Part shown: one piece after another, positions 8,512 through 17,020 of the stretch | Layout of the letters: each line of letters starts with the position of its first letter | Numbering within the stretch: position 1 is the stretch's first letter | Position numbers and translations under genes: made by a program | Source of the DNA: Methylobacterium sp. J-048 | GTDB lineage: Bacteria; Pseudomonadota; Alphaproteobacteria; Rhizobiales; Beijerinckiaceae | DNA: 64,000 nucleotides | Assembly (NCBI RefSeq): GCF_022829515.1 | Contig: NZ_JAKSYL010000287.1 | Span: 62,001 to 126,000, forward strand | Direction: 5' to 3' | Notes under the pieces: generated by a model | Told to the model about the DNA's origin: nothing | Seen by the model: the letters and a program-made list of their open reading frames with translations, nothing else | Databases searched by the model: none

Positions 8512-9660
8512 ATGGAAGCCTATACCGAGATCCGCGAGGCGGTCGCCAAGCTCTGCGCCGGGTTTCCCGGGCCGTATTGGCGGGCCCTCGACCGGGAGAT
8601 GGCCTACCCGACCGAATTCGTGACCGCGCTGACCGAGAGCGGCTACCTGTCGGTCCTGGTCCCCGAAGAGTATGGCGGCTCCGGCCTGCCGCTCTCGGCC
8701 GCCGCTGCGATCCTGGAGGAGGTCCAGCGGGCGGGCTGCAACGGTGGCGCCTGCCACGCGCAGATGTACACGATGGGCACGCTGCTCCGGCACGGCTCCG
8801 AGGCGCAGAAGGCCGCCTACCTCCCGGCCATCGCGGAGGGGCGCCTGCGGCTCCAGGCCTTCGGGGTGACCGAGCCGAGTTCCGGCACCGACACCGGCAG
8901 CCTGAAGACCACGGCCCGGCGCGAGGGCGACCACTACGTCGTCAACGGCCAGAAGATCTGGACCAGCCGGGCCGAACATTCGGACCTGATGCTGCTCCTG
9001 GCCCGCACCACCCCGCGAACCGAGGGCACGAAGCGCACCGACGGCCTGTCGGTGCTGCTCGTCGACATGCGGGAGGCGATCGGCAACGGCCTGACCATCC
9101 GGCCGATCCGCACAATGATGAACCACGCCACCACGGAGGTTTTCTTCGACAGCCTCCGGGTGCCGGCGGAGAACCTGATCGGCGAGGAAGGAAACGGCTT
9201 CCGCTACATCCTGTCCGGCATGAATGCCGAGCGGATCCTGATCGCCGCGGAATGCGTCGGCGACGCCAAATGGTTCATCGACAGGGCGAAGACCTACGCC
9301 GCGGACCGGTCGGTGTTCGGCCGGCCGATCGGCGCCAACCAGGGCGTCCAGTTCCCGATCGCGAAGGCCTATGCCAACATGCGCGCCGCCGAGCTGATGG
9401 TCCGCGAGGCGCTGAGCCTCTACGAGGCCGGCACCAATCCGGGCGCAGAGGCCAACATGGCCAAGATGCTCGCCGCCGACGCCTCGTTCGAGGCCGCCAA
9501 TGCCTGCATCCAGACCCATGGCGGGTTCGGCTTCGCCGAGGAATACGACATCGAGCGCAAGTTCCGCGAGACGCGCCTCTATCAAGTGGCGCCGATCTCC
9601 ACGAATCTGATCCTGGCCTACCTGTCCGAGCACGTGCTCGGCCTGCCGCGGTCGTACTGA
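8512..9660 (+). CDS. acyl-CoA dehydrogenase
   Basis: FAD-dependent acyl-CoA dehydrogenase of 382 residues, introducing a trans double bond into an acyl-CoA. Family signatures are visible: LVPEEYGGSGLPLS in the N-terminal helical domain, FGVTEPSSGTDTGSLKTTA in the flavin-binding middle domain, and ERILIAAECVGDAKWFIDRA plus QTHGGFGFAEEYDIERKFRE in the C-terminal domain. The ATG at 8512 sits 8 bases after the stop of the SDR gene. The stop is followed by one base and then the start of the dehydratase gene, so the three form one operon. Substrate chain length or branching cannot be read from the sequence. Confidence 0.92.
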   Translation: MEAYTEIREAVAKLCAGFPGPYWRALDREMAYPTEFVTALTESGYLSVLVPEEYGGSGLPLSAAAAILEEVQRAGCNGGACHAQMYTMGTLLRHGSEAQKAAYLPAIAEGRLRLQAFGVTEPSSGTDTGSLKTTARREGDHYVVNGQKIWTSRAEHSDLMLLLARTTPRTEGTKRTDGLSVLLVDMREAIGNGLTIRPIRTMMNHATTEVFFDSLRVPAENLIGEEGNGFRYILSGMNAERILIAAECVGDAKWFIDRAKTYAADRSVFGRPIGANQGVQFPIAKAYANMRAAELMVREALSLYEAGTNPGAEANMAKMLAADASFEAANACIQTHGGFGFAEEYDIERKFRETRLYQVAPISTNLILAYLSEHVLGLPRSY

Positions 9661-9661
9661 C

Positions 9662-10495
9662 ATGACCGACCTCACCGCCTGGATCGGCCGCACCCGCGAG
9701 ACCACGGACCTCGTCACGCCGCGTCTGCTCGCCGAGTTCCGCGCGACCTTCACGCCGCATCTGGCTCCGATGCCGGATGGCGCAGCCCCGCCGGCGCTGC
9801 ACTGGTGCCTCGCCCCGGAGACCCCGCCCGCCGACGCCCTCGGGCCGGACGGCCACGCGGCCAAGGGCGGGTTCCTGCCGCCTGTGCCACTGCCGCGGCG
9901 GATGTGGGCTGGCGGGCAGGTCGAGACGTTCTCGGAGCTGCGCGAGGGCGATCTGGTGACCCGTACCGAGACGGTGCGCGACGTGGCCTTCAAGGAGGGG
10001 CGCAGCGGCCGGCTGTGCTTCGTCACGGTCGCGCACGCCCTCGCCACCGCCCGCGGCGTGGCGATCCGGGAGCGGCAGGACATCGTCTACCGGGAGGCCG
10101 CCGGGGCGCAGAGCGGAGCGGGGGGCGCGGCCGAGCGCGACGACGCATCGAATTACGAGCGGGTCTGGGCCGTGCCGGCGACGCCGACGCTGCTGTTCCG
10201 CTACTCGGCGATGACCTTCAACGGCCACCGCTTCCACTACGACCAGCCCTACGCGACGCACGTCGAGGGCTATGCCGACCTCGTGGTCCACGGGCCGATC
10301 CAGGCGACGCTGCTGATGAACCTCGCGGCGACGCTGCTCGGACGGGTGCCGCGAAGCTTCACGCATCGCGGCGTTTCGCCGATGACCGCCAACCAGAGTT
10401 TTCAGGTCTGTGGGCGACGGACAGGGGAGGGGTTCGAAGGCGTGACCCTGGATGAGGCCGGCCACGTCTGCATGCGGGCGCAGGCGGTCGCGTAA
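9662..10495 (+). CDS. FAS1-like / MaoC-type acyl-CoA dehydratase
   Basis: A 277-residue protein of the FAS1-type dehydratase / HTD2 / mesaconyl-C4-CoA hydratase group, which hydrates enoyl-CoAs with a hot-dog fold. The N-terminal half has LPRRMWAGGQVETFSELREG and KEGRSGRLCFVTV. The C-terminal half has RYSAMTFNGHRFHYDQPYAT, the usual acyl-CoA-binding and catalytic segment, then EGYADLVVHGPIQATLL. The length fits the family. It begins one base after the preceding stop. Together with the upstream genes this gives transfer of CoA, dehydrogenation, hydration and oxidation of a carboxylic acid. The specific substrate is an open question. Confidence 0.82.
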   Translation: MTDLTAWIGRTRETTDLVTPRLLAEFRATFTPHLAPMPDGAAPPALHWCLAPETPPADALGPDGHAAKGGFLPPVPLPRRMWAGGQVETFSELREGDLVTRTETVRDVAFKEGRSGRLCFVTVAHALATARGVAIRERQDIVYREAAGAQSGAGGAAERDDASNYERVWAVPATPTLLFRYSAMTFNGHRFHYDQPYATHVEGYADLVVHGPIQATLLMNLAATLLGRVPRSFTHRGVSPMTANQSFQVCGRRTGEGFEGVTLDEAGHVCMRAQAVA

Positions 10496-10522
10496 GCGCT
10501 TACGTTTCGAAATCCAGCTGCG

Positions 10523-10616
10523 CCGTCATCGCGAGCGCAGCGAAGCAACCCAGTGCAGCTCGCGGTCTCAGACGGGAGCGCGTGCTTAGGTTGCTTCGCT
10601 GCGCTCGCAATGACGG
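10523..10616. repeat. dispersed palindromic repeat, family C copy 1
   Basis: Inverted repeat with arms CCGTCATCGCGAGCGCAGCG and TTGCTTCGCTGCGCTCGCAA followed by TGACGG. A second copy is at 44466. It lies just downstream of the acyl dehydratase gene. Confidence 0.85.
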
Positions 10617-10654
10617 GGAGGGCGCGGCCGAGCCTACAGATATCCTACCCGCGA

Positions 10655-10771
10655 CCTCATCCTGAGATGGCGCCCCTAAGCGGCGCCCGCGAAGGGGGGT
10701 TCCAGGGATCGCTGCGACTGCTGGAGGGCTTCGTCGAGGCCCGCTCGCGCGGGCCCCTCCGGCTGAGGAAG
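10655..10771. repeat. dispersed palindromic repeat, family A copy 2 (degenerate)
   Basis: Left arm CCTCATCCTGAGATGGCGCC, a central part with CTGGAGGGCTTCGTCGAGG, and a weakened right arm ending GGCTGAGGAAGA. Together with the family C copy it fills the convergent gap between the dehydratase and ohr genes. Confidence 0.75.
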
Positions 10772-10793
10772 ACGGATAGAGTGACGGTTCGGC

Positions 10794-11219
10794 TCAGGCG
10801 AGCGTCAGGCCGACATCGACGTTGCCGCGGGTGGCGTTGGAGTACGGGCAAACCTGGTGGGCGGCGTCCACGAGCTTCTGCGCATCGGCGCGGTCGAGGC
10901 CCGGCAGGCTGATCGTGAGGTCTGCGGTGATGCCGAAGCCGCCCTCGGAGCGCGGGCCGATGCCGACATTGGCGGTAACGCTGGTCTCGGCCGGGACCTT
11001 GAGCTGCAGCGAGGGGGCGACCGCCTTCATGGCGCCCAAGAAGCAGGCCGAGTAGCCGGAGGCGAAGAGCTGCTCGGGGTTCGCGCCCGGGCCGCCGGCG
11101 CCGCCGAGTTCCTTGGGGGTCGCGAGCTTCACCTCGAAGCTGCCGTCGGCCGTCTTGGCAGCGCCGTCGCGGCCCCCGGTGGCGGTCGCGGTGGTGCGGT
11201 ACTTCACGTCTACGGACAT
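10794..11219 (-). CDS. ohr: organic hydroperoxide resistance protein Ohr
   Basis: Thiol peroxidase of the OsmC/Ohr family, reducing organic hydroperoxides in the cytoplasm. The protein has 141 residues, the usual length. The two catalytic cysteines are C59 (in LFASGYSACFLGAMK) and C124 (in HQVCPYSNATRGNVDV), both in typical Ohr contexts. The segment GGAGGPGANPEQLFA before the first Cys is also characteristic. The start at 11219 is chosen by alignment to family N-termini and a GGAG upstream; the frame stays open 16 codons further. A perfect 14-base palindrome lies about 70 bases upstream and may be the operator of an OhrR-type regulator, whose gene is not in the window. Confidence 0.92.
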   Translation of the reverse strand: MSVDVKYRTTATATGGRDGAAKTADGSFEVKLATPKELGGAGGPGANPEQLFASGYSACFLGAMKAVAPSLQLKVPAETSVTANVGIGPRSEGGFGITADLTISLPGLDRADAQKLVDAAHQVCPYSNATRGNVDVGLTLA

Positions 11220-11287
11220 GGTGCGATCTCCGGTTACAGGAAGAGAGTCGGCATCTAGGGCCGTCACCCCCTCTGTGTAGCCCCGAT

Positions 11288-11307
11288 ATAGATTGCGCGC
11301 AATCGAT
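11288..11307. promoter_or_regulatory. palindrome in the ohr upstream region, candidate OhrR operator
   Basis: GATTGCGCGCAATC at 11291-11304 is a perfect 14-base palindrome. After one mismatch per side the symmetry resumes with AT/AT. It lies between the end of the adenine deaminase gene and the ohr start. OhrR-family (MarR) operators are AT-flanked dyads of this sort upstream of ohr genes; the assignment is inferred from position and symmetry. Confidence 0.5.
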
Positions 11308-11309
11308 TT

Positions 11310-13031
11310 TCAAGGGTCGATGAGCGCGAAGCGGTCGACATCCACCAGACCCTTGTCGGTGATCTTGAGGTGCGGGATCACCGGCAGCGGCAGGAACGCC
11401 ACCTGCAGGAACGGCTCCGGCAGGACGACGCCGAGGCCCCGCGCCGCGGCCCGCAGGCTCACGAGCGACGCGCGGATCGAATCGAACGGCATCAGGCTCA
11501 TCAGCCCGGCGACCGGCAGGGCGATCTCGGCCAGCACCCGGCCGCCCTCGACCACGACGAAGCCGCCCTCGATCTCGCCGAGCCGGTTCACCGCCACGGC
11601 CATGTCGGCGTCGTTGGCGCCGACCACGGTGACGTTGTGGCTGTCATGCCCGACCGAGGAGGCGATGGCGCCGCGCTTCAGCCCGAACCCTTTCACGAAG
11701 GCGACGCCGATGCCCCGTTCCCCCGGCGGCGTCTTGCCGTGACGCTCGACCACCGCGACCTTGATCACGTCCTGATCGAGGTCGATCCGGCGCTCGCCGT
11801 TGACATAGGGCAGCGACAGGTCGTGCCGGAGGGTGATGATCTTGCCCGGCATCACACCGATCACCGGCGTCGACGGCCCGGAACCCGGGGCCGCGAAATC
11901 GGCCGCCGTCACCCGCCGCGCCCGCACACTGCCCCGGCCGATCGGCTGGATGGCGGGCCGGTTCGCGAACAACGCATCCTCCACCGGCCGCCCGGCGCTG
12001 AACACCTGCGCGACGCGACACTCCAAAAGATCGTCGAGCACGACGAGGTCGGCGCGCTGGCCCGGCGCCACGAGGCCGCGGTCGTGCAGCCCGAAGGCGC
12101 GGGCTGCCGACCATGACGCCGCCCGGTAGGCCGCCAGCGGCGGCGCGCCCAGCGCGATGGCGGTGCGGATGACGTAATCGAGATGCCCCTCCTCGGCGAT
12201 GTCGAGGGGGTTCCGGTCGTCGGTGCAGAAGGCCAGGAACGGCGCCGTGCGCTCGGTCAGGATCGGCGCCAGGGCGTGCAAATCCTTGGAGACCGAGCCC
12301 TCGCGGATCAGCACGGTCATGCCCTTCGAGAGCTTTTCCAGCGCCTCCTCGGGCGTGGTCGCCTCGTGCTCGGTGCGGATGCCGGCGGCGATGTAGCCGT
12401 TGAGCGCGGCGCCGCGCAGCAGCGGCGCGTGGCCGTCGATATGCCGGCTCTGGAACGCCGCGAGCTTTTCCAAAGCGCCCGGGTCGCCGGCGAGCACGCC
12501 CGGAAAGTTCATGAACTCGGCGAGCCCGATCACCTTCGGATGGCCGGCGAAGGCCAGCAGGTCCGCCGCGCCGATCCGCGCCCCCGAAGTCTCGAGGTGG
12601 TCGGTGGCCGGCACGCAGGAGGAGAGCTGGACCCGCAGGTCCATCGCCAGGGTCTCGGACGAGGCCAGGAACCACGCGAAGGCCTCGGTGCCGAGCACGT
12701 TCGCCATCTCGTGCGGATCGCAGATGCCGGTGGTGACGCCGTGGGGCAGGACGCAGCGCTCGAATTCCTGCGGCGGCATCAGAGAGGATTCGACGTGGAA
12801 ATGCGTGTCGATGAAGCCCGGCACGACGACCTTGCCGGACACGTCCACCTCGCGCCGGCCGCGATAGAGGCCGAAGGTCCCGACGATCCGGTCGCCGCAG
12901 ATGGCGATGTCGGAGGCGACGAGGTCGCCGGTGACGAGGTCGAGGAAGCGCCCGCCCTTGAGCACGAGGTCGGCCTCGGTCCGGCCCTGGCCCTGGTCGA
13001 TGGCCCGCCGCAGGAAATCCACTCGGTCCAT
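11310..13031 (-). CDS. ade: adenine deaminase
   Basis: Amidohydrolase converting adenine to hypoxanthine and ammonia in purine salvage. The metal-binding motif DTHFHVESSLMPP follows VVPGFI, and GVTTGICDPHEMANVLG, IDGHAPLL and EHEATTPEEA follow in order. CTDDRNPLDIAEEGHLDYV supplies the conserved Asp. The C-terminal domain with HDSHNVTVVG and GGFVVV is typical of this family. From the ATG at 13031 the protein has 573 residues; an ATG at 13076 would add 15 residues and cannot be excluded. The gene is divergent from ilvD, with a short shared upstream region. Ohr follows on the same strand but has its own candidate operator. Confidence 0.93.
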   Translation of the reverse strand: MDRVDFLRRAIDQGQGRTEADLVLKGGRFLDLVTGDLVASDIAICGDRIVGTFGLYRGRREVDVSGKVVVPGFIDTHFHVESSLMPPQEFERCVLPHGVTTGICDPHEMANVLGTEAFAWFLASSETLAMDLRVQLSSCVPATDHLETSGARIGAADLLAFAGHPKVIGLAEFMNFPGVLAGDPGALEKLAAFQSRHIDGHAPLLRGAALNGYIAAGIRTEHEATTPEEALEKLSKGMTVLIREGSVSKDLHALAPILTERTAPFLAFCTDDRNPLDIAEEGHLDYVIRTAIALGAPPLAAYRAASWSAARAFGLHDRGLVAPGQRADLVVLDDLLECRVAQVFSAGRPVEDALFANRPAIQPIGRGSVRARRVTAADFAAPGSGPSTPVIGVMPGKIITLRHDLSLPYVNGERRIDLDQDVIKVAVVERHGKTPPGERGIGVAFVKGFGLKRGAIASSVGHDSHNVTVVGANDADMAVAVNRLGEIEGGFVVVEGGRVLAEIALPVAGLMSLMPFDSIRASLVSLRAAARGLGVVLPEPFLQVAFLPLPVIPHLKITDKGLVDVDRFALIDP

Positions 13032-13178
13032 CGCGCGACTCAGCCCCCGTTCGATCCCGGTATTTGCCAGGAGCATGCCACGGTCGCACCCGCTCCGGCG
13101 ACGCTTGCAGCGGCGCGGCGGCGGGCGCAGAAGCCCCTACCTTTGAAAGATTCGCTTCTGAACCGATTGAACCGCGCG

Positions 13179-15008
13179 ATGCCTGCCTATCGTTCCCGCA
13201 CCACCACCCATGGCCGCAACATGGCCGGCGCCCGCGGCCTCTGGCGCGCCACCGGCATGAAGGACGGCGATTTCGGCAAGCCGATCATCGCGGTGGTGAA
13301 CTCGTTCACGCAGTTCGTGCCCGGCCACGTCCACCTGAAGGATCTCGGCCAGCTGGTGGCGCGGGAGATCGAGAAGGCCGGCGGCGTCGCCAAGGAGTTC
13401 AACACCATCGCGGTCGATGACGGCATCGCGATGGGCCATGACGGCATGCTGTACTCGCTGCCCTCCCGGGAGCTGATCGCCGATTCCGTCGAGTACATGG
13501 TCAACGCGCACTGCGCCGACGCGATGGTGTGCATCTCGAATTGCGACAAGATCACCCCCGGCATGCTGATGGCGTGCCTGCGGCTCAACATCCCGACCGT
13601 GTTCGTTTCGGGCGGCCCGATGGAGGCCGGCAAGGTCCAGCTGCCCGGCATCGCCAAGAAGGTCGATCTGGTCGATGCCATGATCGCGGCTGCCGACGAC
13701 CGGATCTCGGATGCCGATGTCGAGGTGATCGAGCGGTCGGCCTGCCCGACCTGCGGCTCGTGCTCGGGCATGTTCACCGCGAACTCGATGAACTGCCTGA
13801 CCGAGGCGTTGGGGCTGGCGCTGCCGGGCAACGGCTCGGTACTGGCGACCCATGCCGACCGCAAGCGCCTGTTCGTCGAGGCCGGTCACCTGATCGTCGA
13901 CCTCGCCCGCCGCCATTACGAGCAGGACGACGCCAGCGTGCTGCCGCGCGCCGTGGCGAGTTTTTCCGCGTTCGAGAACGCCATGACGCTCGACATCGCC
14001 ATGGGCGGCTCGACCAACACGGTGCTGCACCTGCTGGCCGCCGCCCACGAGGGCGAGGTGCCGTTCACCATGGCCGATATCGACCGGCTGTCCCGGCGGG
14101 TGCCGGTCCTGTGCAAGGTCGCCCCGGCGGTGGCCAACGTCCACATGGAGGACGTCCACCGGGCCGGCGGGATCATGGCCATCCTGGGCGAGCTCGACCG
14201 GGCCGGGCTGATCGACACCGAGACCGGCAACGTCGCCGCCGGCACCCTGGGCGCGGCGCTCGCACGCTGGGACGTGCGCGGTGAGCCCGCCGCCTCGGTC
14301 CAGAACTTCTACCGCGCTGCGCCGGGCGGCGTGCCGACCCAGGTGGCGTTCAGCCAGGAATCCCGCTTCGAAGACCTCGACCTCGACCGGAAAGGCGGCG
14401 TGATCCGCGAGGCCGCCCACGCCTATTCGCAGGATGGCGGCCTGGCCGTGCTCTACGGCAACCTCGCCGAGCAGGGCTGCATCGTGAAGACCGCGGGCGT
14501 CGACGCCTCGATCCTGACCTTCGAGGGGCGCGCCCGGGTGTTCGAGAGCCAGGACGGCGCGGTGGACGGCATCCTCAACGGCAAGGTCACGGCCGGCGAT
14601 GTGGTGCTGATCCGCTACGAGGGTCCGCGCGGCGGCCCCGGCATGCAGGAGATGCTCTATCCCACGAGCTACCTGAAATCGAAGGGCCTCGGCAAAGCCT
14701 GCGCGCTGGTCACCGACGGGCGCTTCTCCGGCGGCTCCTCCGGCCTGTCGATCGGCCACGTCTCCCCGGAGGCGGCCGAGGGCGGCCTGATCGGCCTCGT
14801 GCGCGACGGCGACACCATCGCCATCGACATCCCGGCTCGCTCCATCCACCTCGCGGTTGATCCTGCCGAGCTGGAGCGCCGCCGCACCGAGCAGGAGGCT
14901 GCCGGCTGGCAGCCGGCGAGCCCGCGCAAGCGCAAGGTCAGCGCGGCGCTCCGCGCCTACGCGATGCTGACCACCAGCGCAGCGCATGGGGCGGTGCGGC
15001 GGGTGTGA
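13179..15008 (+). CDS. ilvD: dihydroxy-acid dehydratase
   Basis: Iron-sulfur enzyme of branched-chain amino acid synthesis, dehydrating 2,3-dihydroxy acids to the 2-oxo acid precursors of valine, leucine and isoleucine. The 609-residue protein starts MPAYRSRTTTHGRNMAGARG, matching the start of known IlvD proteins, so the ATG at 13179 is firm although the frame is open a kilobase further upstream. Cluster ligands are visible: C122 in ISNCDKITPGM and C195 in SACPTCGSCSGMF. RYEGPRGGPGMQEMLYPTSY and TDGRFSGGSSGLSIGHVSPE are family signatures. Length is close to the E. coli protein. It stands alone; no other ilv or leu gene is nearby. Confidence 0.96.
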   Translation: MPAYRSRTTTHGRNMAGARGLWRATGMKDGDFGKPIIAVVNSFTQFVPGHVHLKDLGQLVAREIEKAGGVAKEFNTIAVDDGIAMGHDGMLYSLPSRELIADSVEYMVNAHCADAMVCISNCDKITPGMLMACLRLNIPTVFVSGGPMEAGKVQLPGIAKKVDLVDAMIAAADDRISDADVEVIERSACPTCGSCSGMFTANSMNCLTEALGLALPGNGSVLATHADRKRLFVEAGHLIVDLARRHYEQDDASVLPRAVASFSAFENAMTLDIAMGGSTNTVLHLLAAAHEGEVPFTMADIDRLSRRVPVLCKVAPAVANVHMEDVHRAGGIMAILGELDRAGLIDTETGNVAAGTLGAALARWDVRGEPAASVQNFYRAAPGGVPTQVAFSQESRFEDLDLDRKGGVIREAAHAYSQDGGLAVLYGNLAEQGCIVKTAGVDASILTFEGRARVFESQDGAVDGILNGKVTAGDVVLIRYEGPRGGPGMQEMLYPTSYLKSKGLGKACALVTDGRFSGGSSGLSIGHVSPEAAEGGLIGLVRDGDTIAIDIPARSIHLAVDPAELERRRTEQEAAGWQPASPRKRKVSAALRAYAMLTTSAAHGAVRRV

Positions 15009-15061
15009 TTTTCCTGTTTGGCCGGGTAATCCTGCACGCAATGGCCGTCATATAAAACGCA

Positions 15062-15202
15062 CCGTCATTCCGGGGCGCCGGAGGCGAGCCCGGACCCGAA
15101 GGGGCCGCAGGAGGCGGCAATTCAGATCCGCCGCCGGCCCAGGACCTCGAACTGTCGGCGGCTTTGGATCCCAGGCTCCGCTCTGCGGCCCCGGGATGAC
15201 GG
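15062..15202. repeat. palindromic repeat, family D
   Basis: Inverted repeat with arms CCGTCATTCCGGGGC and GCCCCGGGATGACGG enclosing about 110 bases with further internal symmetry. It lies in the convergent gap between ilvD and the SGNH hydrolase gene. Only one copy was seen in this window. Confidence 0.75.
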
Positions 15203-15259
15203 GTTGGATGTTCACGCGTCGAGATAAGGCTGCGGCTTATCGCCGAGCCAACTGTCTCG

Positions 15260-15943
15260 TCAGCGCAGAACCAGCATGAGGACCAAGCCGGCGATAAAGA
15301 CCGTAACCGCGGCGGCAAGCACCGCACGCCACCGTCTGCCGAATGTCCGCCCCGTCGCACCGCCGGACGCCTGAAGCGTATCCCCCGCCGGCATCCGTCC
15401 CAAAGCCGACAGCATCAGCGGCTCGATCGCCTGGTATCCGGCCGGGCTGAGATGCAGGCCGTCGGTGGTGTAGGCCCTGCGCAGCGCCCCGAATTCGTCC
15501 GCCAGCACGGCATGGTAATCGATGAAAGTCGCGCCGTGCTCGTGGGCATGCTCGCGCAGCCAGGCGTTCACGGCGGCGATCATCGCTGGGGCGTCCGGAA
15601 CCGCCGGGTTCCAGGGGATCCGGGCGGCGGGCAGGATCGAGCCGACCCAGGCCGTCACGCCCAGCGCCCGGGCCTCGTCGAGCATGCCGGCCAGCGTCCG
15701 GGCGATGTCCTCGGCCGGGACGAAAAACCCCTCGTTGCGCCCGATATCGTTGACGCCGCACAGGAGGTGGACGCCCTGCGCGCCGGTCTCCTCCAGGTCG
15801 CGGCGGAACCGCATGGTGATCCAGCGCGCCGTCTGGCCGGACCCGCCCCGCGGGATCAGGTCGTGGGCCGCGAAGGTGGCTTGCCGGTGGAACCCCCAGG
15901 CCTCGGTGATCGAGTCCCCGATGAAGACGATCGGCGTGACCAC
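15260..15943 (-). CDS. SGNH/GDSL-family hydrolase with C-terminal membrane helix
   Basis: Predicted esterase or acetyl-hydrolase of the SGNH superfamily, 227 residues. The nucleophile is S11 in VFIGDSITEAWG. Oxyanion residues are the Gly in RGGSGQTARW and N65 in CGVNDIGRN. The catalytic pair is D161/H164 in TTDGLHLSPAGYQ. There is no N-terminal signal; a single hydrophobic helix at about 205-226 follows basic residues, so the protein is probably tail-anchored. It starts 3 bases after the end of the next gene upstream, a second SGNH-like protein, suggesting one operon with it and GDP-fucose synthase. Its substrate may be a sugar ester, which is an inference from context. Confidence 0.85.
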   Translation of the reverse strand: MVTPIVFIGDSITEAWGFHRQATFAAHDLIPRGGSGQTARWITMRFRRDLEETGAQGVHLLCGVNDIGRNEGFFVPAEDIARTLAGMLDEARALGVTAWVGSILPAARIPWNPAVPDAPAMIAAVNAWLREHAHEHGATFIDYHAVLADEFGALRRAYTTDGLHLSPAGYQAIEPLMLSALGRMPAGDTLQASGGATGRTFGRRWRAVLAAAVTVFIAGLVLMLVLR

Positions 15944-15946
15944 GCG

Positions 15947-16978
15947 CTATCCCTCAGCTGGGAGGCCGAGCACGTCCGCGACCTCCGCGGCCAGCCTGTC
16001 GGCCATCACCTGCCGGCCCTCCGAGGTGACGTGCACGATGTCGGTGAACAGCAAGCGCGTGTCGGCCTCGAAGAGTCGGCTCAAATCCCGGGCCGTGAAC
16101 GGACCCTTTGTCAGGCCGTCGGCGTCGAGCCGGCCGAGCACCTGCTCGATCCGCGTGTATTGCCGGTCGAGATAGGCCAGGAACTCGCCGGAGGCGGCGC
16201 TGTGCTCGTCGCCGACCCGCTCGGTCTTGCGCACGATCGCCGGCTGCAGGAGGAACCGCACCGGCGCGCCGATGCCGCCGGAGAGGCGGGCGAGGCGCTT
16301 CAGCGCCAGCTCGAACTGGCGCACCACCTCCCATTCCCAGATATCCGACTGCCAGTTCGTCAGCGCCCGGAGGTTGTCGAGCCGCCCGAAGATCAGCGCC
16401 TGGAGGCTGTCATAGGACAGATCCTCGGCGTCCTCGTTCGTCTTCGTCGTGTTGAAGAAGTAGTCGTACAGGGTTTCCTGTGCGAAGTGGTTGTACGGAT
16501 AGCCGGCGCGCGGGTCGAAGCTCCAGGGCTGGAAGATGTCCGTGGCACCGCCCAGCACGAAGATCACGTCGGGCTGAAGGTCCATCAGCCGGGTTGTGAT
16601 CAGCGCGATCATCTGGTTCAGGCAGGCCGAGGTCGCACCGAAATTGTAGACGCGCGCGCCTTCGCCGTAGCGACGCTTCAACCCGGTTTCCAGGCGCCCA
16701 GGGATCGTGTCGGCGAAGACCTGGCCGTCGACCAGCGTGCTGTCGCCGACCACGAAGACGCGCAGGGTCTCGGCGGCGGGGCGCCCCTCCGGGTGGGCGT
16801 CGTTCCGGTAGCCGAGGGCGTCGTAGCGCCAACCCTGTCCCGGCGCCGGGGCCAGCGGCTTGCCGGCGAACTGCGTGTAGGGGGCCGGAAAGCGGATATT
16901 CGAATCGAAGGTGTGGAAATCGCGCAGGAACTTGCGCCGTCGCGCCTGCTCGGCATCGTCAGGGGCCCGCGGGGCCAT
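15947..16978 (-). CDS. SGNH/GDSL hydrolase-like protein
   Basis: A 343-residue protein with an SGNH core. A GDS block occurs as RVFVVGDSTLVDGQVFADT, a Gly/Asn block as VYNFGATSACLNQM, and a possible Asn-like block as VIFVLGGATDIFQPW. The last block may be LFTDIVHVTSEGRQVMADRL, with D and H spaced as expected for the catalytic pair. The N-terminal part (FDSNIRFPAPYTQF) resembles extracellular-polysaccharide-associated GDSL proteins. No signal peptide is evident. Downstream is a second SGNH hydrolase 3 bases away; upstream, about 40 bases away, is GDP-fucose synthase. A role in trimming acyl groups on a surface glycan is a reasonable guess only. Confidence 0.75.
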   Translation of the reverse strand: MAPRAPDDAEQARRRKFLRDFHTFDSNIRFPAPYTQFAGKPLAPAPGQGWRYDALGYRNDAHPEGRPAAETLRVFVVGDSTLVDGQVFADTIPGRLETGLKRRYGEGARVYNFGATSACLNQMIALITTRLMDLQPDVIFVLGGATDIFQPWSFDPRAGYPYNHFAQETLYDYFFNTTKTNEDAEDLSYDSLQALIFGRLDNLRALTNWQSDIWEWEVVRQFELALKRLARLSGGIGAPVRFLLQPAIVRKTERVGDEHSAASGEFLAYLDRQYTRIEQVLGRLDADGLTKGPFTARDLSRLFEADTRLLFTDIVHVTSEGRQVMADRLAAEVADVLGLPAEG

Positions 16979-17020
16979 GCTGGTTCTCCTGCCCGGTCGG
17001 ATGGGGTGCGGTGGACGTTC

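Noticed and set aside
13137..15041. Minus-strand open frame of 634 codons opposite ilvD
   Set aside because: The plus strand encodes an intact dihydroxy-acid dehydratase; the antisense product has no recognisable segment.
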